Part shown: one piece after another, positions 7,153 through 14,091 of the stretch
How positions within the stretch are numbered: position 1 is the first letter of the stretch
Layout: each line of letters opens with the position of its first letter
From: a virus
Virus record (IMG/VR): IMGVR_UViG_3300005613_004103
Coordinates: 1-28,643 of that record
Length of the DNA stretch: 28,643 bases
Strand: one strand, 5' to 3'
The notes under the pieces: generated by a model
Told to the model about the DNA's origin: nothing
The model's database searches: none
What the model saw: the letters and a program-made list of their open reading frames with translations, nothing else
Translations under genes and position numbers: made by a program

Positions 7153-7768
7153 ACCTAATTCTAACTTTAGTTTCTGGATGAACACAACCAGCAAGTGCGA
7201 TATTCAATGTCTTATTCGGAAGACCACCTTTAGTAATCTTATTGAAATAATCTAAGTCAAACTCAATTCTAGATTCTTTCTTATGATAAATCTCATATCG
7301 TGCTTCATAATCTAAAAGATAATCATGACCAACATGATTATCAAAACTTACACCAAGTGCTTCAGAAAGAATTGAGGGAATGGCATCAGGTGTTTTCTTA
7401 CTATCTTGACCATCTGCAATTTGAATCGACTCCATAAGAGCCAAATAAATTGCACGTTCTCGACACCACTTTTCAGTAGTATCAAGTAACCATTCATATT
7501 CAGAAGGTTGGTCATCAAGACAACTAATAAGATGAACTACTTCTTTGAAGTTACTCTCATTGATGTCATTTCTTTTTTCTACTTCAATTGAAAGAATTTC
7601 TTGGGTTGGTACTTCATTATACTGAGTAACAAATTCTAAGATTTCCTCAAAAACTATCTTTTGATTTCTATCTTGAAAATAATCAGATTTGATAAAAGGA
7701 ATAGATTTTCTTAAATATTCTTCATTATGTAATAGATTCTTAAGAACAAGAAATTCAACTTTCTCCAT
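7136..7768 (-). CDS. gp41 (N-half): Replicative helicase gp41, N-terminal half, with 16-residue intein N-fragment
   Basis: 210 aa from ATG 7768 (MEKVEFLVLKNLL); an in-frame TTG-type start 21 bases upstream is less likely. Residues 1-194 are the N-terminal domain and linker of a DnaB-family helicase and end in GGLPNKTLNIALAG, just at the beginning of the P-loop. Residues 195-210 are CVHPETKVRIRFRKIS followed by TGA, an intein N-terminus with catalytic Cys195. The start overlaps the uvsX stop by 14 bases, so translation may be coupled. The 3' end overlaps the HNH gene on the other strand by 17 bases. It must associate with the C-half and trans-splice to give an active helicase. Confidence 0.93.
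   Translation of the reverse strand: MEKVEFLVLKNLLHNEEYLRKSIPFIKSDYFQDRNQKIVFEEILEFVTQYNEVPTQEILSIEVEKRNDINESNFKEVVHLISCLDDQPSEYEWLLDTTEKWCRERAIYLALMESIQIADGQDSKKTPDAIPSILSEALGVSFDNHVGHDYLLDYEARYEIYHKKESRIEFDLDYFNKITKGGLPNKTLNIALAGCVHPETKVRIRFRKIS
7139..7186 (-). other. Split intein N-fragment, 16 residues
   Basis: Sixteen codons from Cys (7184-7186) to the stop. Cys1 with HPETKV fits intein block A. Block B is missing and is instead encoded on the other half. This short length matches the atypical split inteins reported from T4-like helicase and UvsX genes in Antarctic lake metagenomes (from memory, 16-residue N-parts). Confidence 0.88.
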
Positions 7769-8765
7769 AACTAAATTCTTTGCGTGCAATTTGGTCTAAT
7801 TGATCCATGACTTCTGGGGTGAAGTATGTTTCTGGTTCTTTCAAAATCTGTTTAGCGTAAATCTTTTTACCATCTATCTCATATCTACCAGCAACGTTTT
7901 TCCAAAGTCCCCCAATCTCACCGAGTTCAAGAAGACCATAATATCGATCGAGACCACGCTCATCATAATACAAACGAATTTGAACTTCTTTATTTTCTTT
8001 ACTTAATCTTGATTTTTGAGTTTTAGCACGAATAATATTTCCAACGACTTCTGTTCCATCCTTTTCTTTAGATTTGGAAAGATAAATTATTGTTGAAGAT
8101 GCATATTGCAATCCACTCCCACCACTCATTTGCTTTCCACCATAAAGACTCATGCTCTCGTAAGTATGATTAGTCACAATCATTGGAATTTTTGCTTGAC
8201 CCAACTTCAATGTTAACATTCTAAAGGCACCTTTAATAAGTTGTGCTTTTGTCATATCTCTAGAATCTTTTTCGGCAAGAGCATCACCAATTTCTTTATT
8301 TGTAGATAACATACCTAAGGAGTCTAACACAAGCATACAAGGTTTGCGTTCATCTACAGGTTTCTTTAGATAAATATCTACTGCTTTCAGTGCTTTACTA
8401 CGAAACTCTTCGATCGTTACGACATTGACAACAACAGTTCTTGATGTATCAACTCCACGACTTTCTAGAAGAGATTTAGTGATGGCAGCCTCTGTATCAA
8501 AGTAAAGACAGTAACCATCTGGGTTACTATCAAGAAAATTTTGTACAACAGCGAGAGAGAAGAAAGTTTTACCAGTAGAAGATTCACCAGCAATGGCAGT
8601 AATCTTATTCCCAGATACACCGCCAAATATACTACCCGAAACCAATGCATTAAAAATGTACGAACCTGTGCCAACATAAGTTTCAGTCTCATCTATTTTA
8701 GAAGCAAGTTGAGTATACTCACCGCCAATTTCTTTTACAATGTCCTGTAAGAAGTCCATAGTCAT
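7755..8765 (-). CDS. uvsX: UvsX, RecA-like recombinase
   Basis: 336 aa RecA/UvsX family protein. Walker A is GESSTGKT (about residues 60-67), Walker B is MLVLDSLGML, and GGSGLQYASS fits the DNA-binding loop region. UvsX forms filaments on ssDNA and drives strand invasion in recombination-dependent replication with UvsY (25902-26336) as mediator. The ATG follows the gp43 C-half stop directly (TAAATG), and its own stop overlaps the gp41 start. No intein is present here, although UvsX is a known intein host. Confidence 0.97.
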   Translation of the reverse strand: MTMDFLQDIVKEIGGEYTQLASKIDETETYVGTGSYIFNALVSGSIFGGVSGNKITAIAGESSTGKTFFSLAVVQNFLDSNPDGYCLYFDTEAAITKSLLESRGVDTSRTVVVNVVTIEEFRSKALKAVDIYLKKPVDERKPCMLVLDSLGMLSTNKEIGDALAEKDSRDMTKAQLIKGAFRMLTLKLGQAKIPMIVTNHTYESMSLYGGKQMSGGSGLQYASSTIIYLSKSKEKDGTEVVGNIIRAKTQKSRLSKENKEVQIRLYYDERGLDRYYGLLELGEIGGLWKNVAGRYEIDGKKIYAKQILKEPETYFTPEVMDQLDQIARKEFSYGES

Positions 8766-9869
8766 TTAAGCAAAAAATAATTCTAAGTTTACGGTCTTTT
8801 CAACATTCCATCCAATAGCATCGAGGATTACTTTGAGTGGTTCTAAAAATGCCTTCTCAAATTGTAAGTCATAGTCAATGTACTTGTCAATACCTATCTC
8901 CTTAGGAAAGTCAGATATAAATGAAATTACATTTTCCCTGATTGGATTTGCCTTTTTGAGATAGATAAATTTAATCTTCTCACCATTATTAATAATGGAA
9001 TATTTATTAGTCAGTCCTTTCTCTCTGATATAGTGATTATAAAGAAGAGCTCCTCTTACATGTATAGGTGAACCCTTTGAATAAATGGTAGATGAATTCT
9101 TATGTTTAGTAACATCGGAAACAGTTCTAGGAAATGAAACTTCCTCAGGAGTCATTTTCTTAAATTGCGTTCTCGCATTATCAATGAACTTAATCACATC
9201 ATCTTCTGTTCCAGTCATCATCAACTTTAGAGCATCCTTAATCATCTTTCGACATGGTGCTGGAGTTGAGGACTTGACTGCCTCAATACCCATAATCTTC
9301 AACTTCGGTTCTTCGTAGCGAACACCTTCACTATCCCATACATTAAGAATATAACGCTTTTTCGCAGTCCAAATACCACGATCAGCAATATTCTCACGTT
9401 TCATACTCATTTTTTGAGAATACGCATTAACGAATGAAGCCAACTCTTGATACGAATTCTCGATAAATGGTTCAAATTTTTCCTTACAGATCTTATCAAG
9501 TAAATTAACAATTGCTGTTTTATGGTTAGACTTACTACTAAAAAATTTATCAACAAGAGGTCCAAGATTAAGATAAATTGAGTCAGTGTCAGATGCAATG
9601 ACATAATCTACGTCCTTCGTAGATAATATTTTATTTAGATATTGATTCATTTTATCCTCAATCCAACGAATTGAGAGTTGACCAGAAAGAGTAATTGCTT
9701 CTGCATTTGCTAGTTTGTAATACCTGAAGTATTGATTACCAATAGCACCGTACAAACTATTAAGTTGTACCTTTCTAGCCATTTGATTATTTGTGTATTT
9801 AGATATTTCTTTTTTAGTATTTTTCCGAAGTGAAATAAGTTCTCTATCGGACATTTCACCCAAATTCAT
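8766..9869 (-). CDS. gp43 (C-part): DNA polymerase gp43, C-terminal part (split gene)
   Basis: 367 aa from ATG 9869. This start has AGGAG at 9877-9881 with a 7-base spacer; ATG 9854, immediately after the endonuclease stop, is a weaker alternative. It carries family B motif B (NQMARKVQLNSLYGAIGN, with NSLYG at 37-41), motif C (ASDTDSIY, DTD at 94-96), KKRY in the thumb-proximal region, and a C-terminal LELFFA that should bind the gp45 clamp. The first five residues (MNLGE) come from the inserted DNA; the native frame resumes at MSDREL. It must pair with the N-part at 10604-12073, which carries the exonuclease and motif A, to make an active enzyme. No intein sequence is present, so assembly should be non-covalent, as described for split gp43 of Aeromonas phages. 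Confidence 0.92.
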   Translation of the reverse strand: MNLGEMSDRELISLRKNTKKEISKYTNNQMARKVQLNSLYGAIGNQYFRYYKLANAEAITLSGQLSIRWIEDKMNQYLNKILSTKDVDYVIASDTDSIYLNLGPLVDKFFSSKSNHKTAIVNLLDKICKEKFEPFIENSYQELASFVNAYSQKMSMKRENIADRGIWTAKKRYILNVWDSEGVRYEEPKLKIMGIEAVKSSTPAPCRKMIKDALKLMMTGTEDDVIKFIDNARTQFKKMTPEEVSFPRTVSDVTKHKNSSTIYSKGSPIHVRGALLYNHYIREKGLTNKYSIINNGEKIKFIYLKKANPIRENVISFISDFPKEIGIDKYIDYDLQFEKAFLEPLKVILDAIGWNVEKTVNLELFFA

Positions 9870-10575
9870 TAAAAATCTCCTCAATAATTTTTTTATTCTT
9901 CTTAATTTGCTTATCAGTAATTCTAACTATATTATAACCAAGTTCCACAGATCTTTCTATTTGCTCCAAATCTTTCACTTTTTGATGTGGTAAATTGTGG
10001 TAATATTCACCATCCATCTCAACCAATAAATTATATTTCTGAATATAAAAATCATATTGATGTCCGTATTTTTCTATTGAATATTGCCTCTTATATGAAA
10101 TGTCAAGTCTTTCACATTCTTCAATAAAAAAATTTTCAATAGATGTTGATCGATATTTCCAATTTTCATTTCTAAAAACACCAACAACTCCAGTGTTAGC
10201 TAACATTCTAAAATGTTCTCTTCTACTATCATTCCAATACCTACTTTGCCCAACAGATTTCACATCAATACCATATTGTTTCATTTTTTTACAAACTAGT
10301 GCTTTAGAAACTTCATAAAATTCAGCAATTTCTCTTTGACCCAATCCATCCTCAAAAAAGAGTTTTTCAAGACTTTCTTTTGTCGGATTAAATTTGATAG
10401 AATTTTTTTGTGCTTGTTTTGCTCTTACAGATTTTCCATTATTTTTCCTAGAAATTAAATCTGGAAAATTTTCTCTAATGTAAAGATACAGTTTTCGATA
10501 AGAAACATTATTAACTTCGCAATAATGTAGAAGAGATGTATTTGATTTTATAAAATCATTCACATATTTTTCCAT
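9856..10575 (-). CDS. Vsr-like (EDxHD-type) homing endonuclease inside split gp43
   Basis: 239 aa. A helix-turn-helix segment, LGQREIAEFYEVSKALVCKK, lies at residues 78-97. The C-terminal nuclease domain has IENFFIEECERLDISYKRQY (about 146-165), YDFYI with Asp175, LLVEMDGEYYH with Glu186, Asp188 and His193, and Asp202. This is the pattern of very-short-patch-repair-like homing endonucleases. The gene sits between the two polymerase parts, 28 bases after the N-part stop. Its last codons contain the Shine-Dalgarno and start of the C-part. It probably cuts intact polymerase genes and is copied in by repair. A Vsr-like nuclease between gene halves fits the fractured-gene pattern described in marine metagenomes. 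The start lacks a strong Shine-Dalgarno. Confidence 0.88.
   Translation of the reverse strand: MEKYVNDFIKSNTSLLHYCEVNNVSYRKLYLYIRENFPDLISRKNNGKSVRAKQAQKNSIKFNPTKESLEKLFFEDGLGQREIAEFYEVSKALVCKKMKQYGIDVKSVGQSRYWNDSRREHFRMLANTGVVGVFRNENWKYRSTSIENFFIEECERLDISYKRQYSIEKYGHQYDFYIQKYNLLVEMDGEYYHNLPHQKVKDLEQIERSVELGYNIVRITDKQIKKNKKIIEEIFNEFG
9877..9881 (-). promoter_or_regulatory. Ribosome binding site deciding the gp43 C-part start
   Basis: AGGAG on the minus strand, seven bases before ATG 9869. It lies inside the end of the endonuclease gene, so the invading element supplies the translation signal for the second half of the polymerase. Confidence 0.75.
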
Positions 10576-10600
10576 GAAGAGTTAAATTAAATCTTACAAC

Positions 10601-10608
10601 TATTTATA
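10601..10608 (-). promoter_or_regulatory. T4-type late promoter for the Vsr-like endonuclease
   Basis: Exact TATAAATA on the minus strand, overlapping the stop codon of the polymerase N-part and ending 25 bases before the endonuclease ATG. It would place the endonuclease, and the polymerase C-part behind it, under late transcription as well as read-through. Confidence 0.55.
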
Positions 10609-12073
10609 AAATACCTCTACACCTCATTTCATTTTCAATTTCTTCTAATTTGATCTTTTCCTTTAACATTTCTTTTTTAAAATACTGTCTATCATTAAAA
10701 ATTTTTTCTACAAGTTCGGGGAATATTCCTTTTTTTGTCGTATCATACATACACCCATTAGCAGATACACATTTTCCCTCAACATTCTCAATAACGACTT
10801 CTTTATTCAATAATTTATCAACACTTATACCAGGATATTTTTCATCAAGAAGAGTTTCAGGTGACACATTATATTGCATAATAAGAGATGGATATAGGGA
10901 TGTTAAATCCAAAGATAAAATCCAATCATAGACTCCTGGTTTTGGTTCTTTAACATATGCTCCAGCATACTTTTCACTTTTATCACTTTTATCTTTTGGA
11001 GGAATTACAATATTTCTTTTTTTCAAATAATTGTAGATAATAGTATCCCACATTCTAACTTGAAACATTACATCCACAAAGTTAACTTTTGCAGTATAAG
11101 CCATTGTTAGAGCAAGTTCAATTAATTTCATCTTGTCTTCCAAACGGTCAACAAGTTCTACGTCAATAATATTGTAATCTACAAATTTTTTCCAATCCTT
11201 AGTATAGAATTCCTTAAATGTATCAAACTCTGAGTGATCAAGTTTTTTCTGACCTAATTCTACTTGAGCAATATAATCTAATCGATAGGATTCTTGATTT
11301 GTATAAGTAAATTTTTTATAAAGTTCAAGATAATCAAGTGTTGTCGTTCCAGCAATGTCATAAACATTGAACTTTCTTCCGTTAATAAAAATCTCCTCAT
11401 TAGTCACAAGCCCCCATGGAGACAGTAACTTGAGTGTTTTAAGACCCATGATTCTGTCTATTCTTCCACAAAGATATGGAATATCATAAAGACGACAATT
11501 CCAACCAGTTACAACTTCTGGAGGATTCTTGTTCCAATGATAGATGAAATTGTTAAGCATATCAATTTCATCTTCAAAATAATGATAGGTTACATTATCT
11601 TGAGATGGTGTATATGGCTTTCTTCCCCAAGTTGTAATTTTCTTTGTAGCATAATCCTGTATGGAGATAGTTAACATCTCTTCAGAACATGAATCAGGAT
11701 CAGGGAATCCTTCCTCAGATTTAACCTCAATATCAATTGTTACAAGATTGATTTTTTTAATATCAAACTTTACTTCATCTTCAGGATATTTTTCTGAGAT
11801 ATATTGAAAGACATATCGATCATTTCCATATATCTTAAATCCTTCCACATCTTCATATTTTTTATAAAATTCTCTACAGTCCTTTACTGTTCCTGGTTGA
11901 ATAGGTTCTACATTTTCACCTTCAAGAGTTTTGTACTTTGTTTCTTTATTTGATTTTACAAAAAGAGTGGGAGAAAATTCTTCCTTAAAAATAACACTCT
12001 TTCCATTTTCATAACCACGAACCAGAAAGTTGTTTCCAACCATCTGAACATTTGTATAGAACCTCAAACTCAT
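10604..12073 (-). CDS. gp43 (N-part): DNA polymerase gp43, N-terminal part (split gene)
   Basis: 489 aa of family B polymerase. Exonuclease motifs are visible: LVTIDIEV (Exo I), VTGWNCRLYDIPYL (Exo II) and YNIIDVELVD (Exo III). Motif A, DLTSLYPSLI, starts at Asp389. The native sequence runs to IENEM at residue 483, then six foreign residues (RCRGIL) and a stop. The rest of the fingers and motifs B and C are on the C-part at 8766-9869. Joining at the shared GAAATG would give about 844 aa, a normal length for a cyanophage gp43. The ATG overlaps the stop of the preceding Sm-like gene (ATGA), with GAAGGA just upstream. The product should keep the proofreading domain but cannot polymerise alone. 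Confidence 0.94.
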   Translation of the reverse strand: MSLRFYTNVQMVGNNFLVRGYENGKSVIFKEEFSPTLFVKSNKETKYKTLEGENVEPIQPGTVKDCREFYKKYEDVEGFKIYGNDRYVFQYISEKYPEDEVKFDIKKINLVTIDIEVKSEEGFPDPDSCSEEMLTISIQDYATKKITTWGRKPYTPSQDNVTYHYFEDEIDMLNNFIYHWNKNPPEVVTGWNCRLYDIPYLCGRIDRIMGLKTLKLLSPWGLVTNEEIFINGRKFNVYDIAGTTTLDYLELYKKFTYTNQESYRLDYIAQVELGQKKLDHSEFDTFKEFYTKDWKKFVDYNIIDVELVDRLEDKMKLIELALTMAYTAKVNFVDVMFQVRMWDTIIYNYLKKRNIVIPPKDKSDKSEKYAGAYVKEPKPGVYDWILSLDLTSLYPSLIMQYNVSPETLLDEKYPGISVDKLLNKEVVIENVEGKCVSANGCMYDTTKKGIFPELVEKIFNDRQYFKKEMLKEKIKLEEIENEMRCRGIL

Positions 12074-12336
12074 TCCTTCACCAAACTCAGATACTTGTCT
12101 TTTAGTTTACTATTAGGGTCAGCAATAGTCAAGATTTTGTCGGAATGAATCATGAAAGTATTTTGATTTGTAAAATCGACAAGGTATGGAGATAATGTAA
12201 TATTTTCCTGGTTTAAAATATATGGTTCAATCAATTTACAATCAGGCTCTCCAAGATCTGTGGAAACCTCTTCAATTTGAGTTAATAAAATTTGATTATT
12301 CGTTAGAATTAGTAGTTTCAGATTCTCTTGCTTCAT
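12070..12336 (-). CDS. Small Sm/SH3-like phage protein, paralogue B
   Basis: 88 aa, unknown function. It shows the same pattern as the proteins at 12296-12631 and 24012-24398: a strand block (LKLLILTNNQILLTQIEEV), a central Pro (LIEPYIL), a second block ITLSPYL, then HSDKILTIADPxxKLxxKYLSLV. This looks like a small beta-barrel of Sm or SH3 type plus a C-terminal helix, which is inference. It starts 41 bases inside the end of paralogue A, with GGAG nine bases upstream of the ATG, and overlaps the gp43 N-part start by four bases. The position suggests a role near replication or mRNA control, without further evidence. Confidence 0.8.
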   Translation of the reverse strand: MKQENLKLLILTNNQILLTQIEEVSTDLGEPDCKLIEPYILNQENITLSPYLVDFTNQNTFMIHSDKILTIADPNSKLKDKYLSLVKE

Positions 12337-12631
12337 ATTGATCTACTCCATCTTGATACATTTTTTTAAGTTGTTCTACTGGTTCTGTCAATGTAACCAC
12401 CCAATCAGCAACCACAGGTATTAGTTTTTCCTTACTTAAAGGCATCCAAGGTTGAAGATGAATCTTTGAGGGAACTCTTTGACTACCATCAGTTTGAGAA
12501 AGGTCACTTACAAGTTTTGCTCGACAGGGATATTTAAGATAATATCCAACTACTTTCTCATCTACAACCATTTCTTGGACATCTGCGACGACATCCTCTC
12601 CAGATTTCAAAAGTAAAAGTTTTACACTCAT
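12296..12631 (-). CDS. Small Sm/SH3-like phage protein, paralogue A
   Basis: 111 aa, unknown function. Blocks: KLLLLKSGEDVVADVQEM (residues 4-21), YYLKYPCRAKLV, KIHLQPWMPLSKEKLIPV, and WVVTLTEPVEQLKKMYQDGV, followed by a polar tail. The LxSGxxVxAxV start and the LxPWxPLS segment recall short proteins common in T4-like cyanophages. It is the first gene after a near-consensus sigma70 promoter (12656-12684) and so the first gene of the polymerase operon. Confidence 0.85.
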   Translation of the reverse strand: MSVKLLLLKSGEDVVADVQEMVVDEKVVGYYLKYPCRAKLVSDLSQTDGSQRVPSKIHLQPWMPLSKEKLIPVVADWVVTLTEPVEQLKKMYQDGVDQYEARESETTNSNE

Positions 12632-12655
12632 TTTTCCTACAAGTTTTCTAATAGA

Positions 12656-12684
12656 AGTATAACATTAAAAAAGGGAGATGTCAA
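12656..12684 (-). promoter_or_regulatory. Sigma70-type early promoter of the gp43 operon
   Basis: On the minus strand: TTGACA, 17 bases, TATACT, with TG three bases before the -10 element. The -35 box is consensus and the -10 differs at one position. It ends 24 bases before the ATG of the Sm-like gene at 12631. The -35 lies in the 3' arm of the hsp20 terminator and the T-run is in the spacer, so terminator and promoter share the same DNA. Confidence 0.8.
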
Positions 12685-12706
12685 TGGATTTGGCCATTGA
12701 TCTCCC
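12667..12706 (-). terminator. Rho-independent terminator after hsp20
   Basis: Minus-strand hairpin with GGGAGAT-CAATGG pairing to CCATTG-ATCTCCC, with a two-base bulge and a short AT-rich loop, followed by TTTTTT. It lies 34 bases after the hsp20 stop codon. Confidence 0.85.
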
Positions 12707-12714
12707 AGACGACG

Positions 12715-12736
12715 ATATTTGGGATAACCCAAATAT
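12715..12736 (-). other. Perfect hairpin at the hsp20 3' end
   Basis: Nine-base perfect inverted repeat, ATATTTGGG and CCCAAATAT, with a four-base loop. It starts four bases after the hsp20 stop and precedes the terminator hairpin. No T-run follows, so it may protect the 3' end or help termination. Confidence 0.75.
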
Positions 12737-12739
12737 TAT

Positions 12740-13165
12740 TTATAGATAATCTTTACGTTGATGATGCTCAGGAACAATCTTGGTCAGGGTAATTGACAGA
12801 AGTCCGTCTTCAAATACGACGTTGGAGACCTCTGTGTCGTCAGCGAGGGTCCAGGATCTCTCAAAGTTTCTCTGAGCCAATCCCTTGTGGATAAATGTTC
12901 CCTCTTCATTAGATACTTCTTTTTCCCCCCTGACAAAAAGTTTTCCATACTCGGTGTAAGCATGAACTTGTTCCTTCTTAAATCCAGCTAATGCAATTTC
13001 TAGACGTGTTTCACCAGTATTTACCTGAATTACATTATATGGTGGATAATTGTGATTTGATACACTAAAAATTCTATCAAAGTATTCATCCATTCCGATA
13101 GAATTTTTAGTAATTCTATCCATCAACTGATCCAAATTAGCAGCATTGTACTTTGTAAGTGTCAT
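12740..13165 (-). CDS. hsp20: Small heat-shock protein Hsp20
   Basis: 141 aa from ATG 13165, chosen because AAGGAG lies eight bases upstream; the open frame extends to 13216 but without a comparable signal. The alpha-crystallin domain is clear: PPYNVIQVNTGETRLEIALAGF, then LFVRGEKE, and near the end FEDGLLSITLTKIVPE. The family binds unfolding proteins without ATP. Hsp20 is a hallmark of T4-like cyanophages and is usually found, as here, near regA and gp43. The gene stands alone, with a terminator on each side. Confidence 0.95.
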   Translation of the reverse strand: MTLTKYNAANLDQLMDRITKNSIGMDEYFDRIFSVSNHNYPPYNVIQVNTGETRLEIALAGFKKEQVHAYTEYGKLFVRGEKEVSNEEGTFIHKGLAQRNFERSWTLADDTEVSNVVFEDGLLSITLTKIVPEHHQRKDYL

Positions 13166-13242
13166 TTGTACTTCTCCTTTTAAAGCGAGATTTGATTGTG
13201 TGGACCCTTTCGGCATCCACTAATATATATTATCAAAAATAC

Positions 13243-13269
13243 AAAAAAAGGGGAATGTTGAAATCCCCC
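13243..13269 (-). terminator. Rho-independent terminator after regA
   Basis: Minus-strand stem GGGGGAT with ATTCCCC (one G-U pair) around a six-base loop, followed by a run of seven T. It begins a few bases after the regA stop and closes the clamp-loader operon. Confidence 0.85.
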
Positions 13270-13274
13270 CATTT

Positions 13275-13712
13275 TTATTCGGTTTCTTCGGTCTTTCCTC
13301 TTTTACCAATATTATACTTCTGTTCTAATGTCCAATCACTTTTATCTTTATAAGAAAGGACTTTAATTTGATTCAATGGTGCAATATCAAGAATCGAATC
13401 TTCATTGATGATTGTAATCAGTCCCCAATCAGCAAGAAGTTTGGTAATACGATTGCGACGTTGAACATCATTAATGGTAAGATTTGCATACTTACCATCA
13501 AGAGCAAACAACTCCTTAAAATGAACAATATAATACTTACCTTGTTTATGTAGAATATGACAAGATTGATATAACTTTTTTTCTTTTCTAGAAGCTACAC
13601 CGATACGAGTCAGAGTCTCACGCACTTTAAGAAAATCATCGGGTTCATTTAATCGGATCTCAATCATTTTATCTTGAGACCAATTAACCTGAGGTTCAGT
13701 TGTTTGAGTCAT
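13275..13712 (-). CDS. regA: RegA translational repressor
   Basis: 145 aa. From residue 16 the sequence follows T4 RegA closely (MIEIRLNEPDDFLKVRETLTRIG, then LYQSCHILHKQGKYYIVHFKELF). RegA binds start regions of early phage mRNAs and blocks translation. The frame begins with 15 extra residues (MTQTTEPQVNWSQDK). I kept the long start because its ATG overlaps the gp62 stop (ATGA) and the internal Met16 has no Shine-Dalgarno. Gene order gp44-gp62-regA is as in T4. Confidence 0.95.
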   Translation of the reverse strand: MTQTTEPQVNWSQDKMIEIRLNEPDDFLKVRETLTRIGVASRKEKKLYQSCHILHKQGKYYIVHFKELFALDGKYANLTINDVQRRNRITKLLADWGLITIINEDSILDIAPLNQIKVLSYKDKSDWTLEQKYNIGKRGKTEETE

Positions 13713-14089
13713 TTTGTTCCACCAGTTTCAAGTCGTTGTTTGATAAATTCAATTTGCTCATTGGATAGAATTTTCAGAGCTTGAGATGCCTTTTCATTAT
13801 TATATTGATAATAACGTTTTACATACTCTAAATCTGATACTTTCTCTTTTTTAAGCCAAGGAGAAAATCTTTTTCTTTTTCTCACAATATTTATATAAAA
13901 GTTATACTGCATATCTTTATCTAAGAAATGATACTTGTTCATTTCATTAGCAAATAAAATACAGTCAAGATGACCCGAGAGACATCGATTTATAATAAAA
14001 GGAGGATATTCCTTCGATAGAGTCGGATCATCTATAAGTAGATTTTCTTTTGTAAAGTTAATTGAATTTAACCAGTCTTTGAGTTCCAT
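13709..14089 (-). CDS. gp62: Clamp loader small subunit gp62
   Basis: 126 aa, shorter than the roughly 187 aa T4 protein, as I recall is usual in cyanophages. Recognisable segments are YPPFIINRCLSGHLDCILFA, NFYINIVRKRKRFSPWLKKE and the C-terminal LETGGTK. With four gp44 subunits it should load the gp45 clamp. It begins two bases after the gp44 stop and overlaps regA by four bases. Confidence 0.93.
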   Translation of the reverse strand: MELKDWLNSINFTKENLLIDDPTLSKEYPPFIINRCLSGHLDCILFANEMNKYHFLDKDMQYNFYINIVRKRKRFSPWLKKEKVSDLEYVKRYYQYNNEKASQALKILSNEQIEFIKQRLETGGTK

Positions 14090-14091
14090 AA

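Noticed and set aside
9852-10624. Group I intron in gp43
   Set aside because: Only 28 bases separate the N-part stop from the endonuclease start and the C-part begins inside the endonuclease gene, so there is no space for an intron core outside the coding sequence.
9856-10624. Split intein in gp43, as in gp41
   Set aside because: The N-part ends with only RCRGIL after the native sequence and the C-part has five extra residues; no intein blocks are visible.
12737-12744. Exact TATAAATA on the minus strand at the hsp20 stop
   Set aside because: A hairpin and a strong terminator follow before the next gene, so it is probably a chance match made by the stop codon context.
13166-13216. Seventeen-residue N-terminal extension of Hsp20
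   Set aside because: The strong AAGGAG eight bases before ATG 13165 lies inside this extension and marks the real start.
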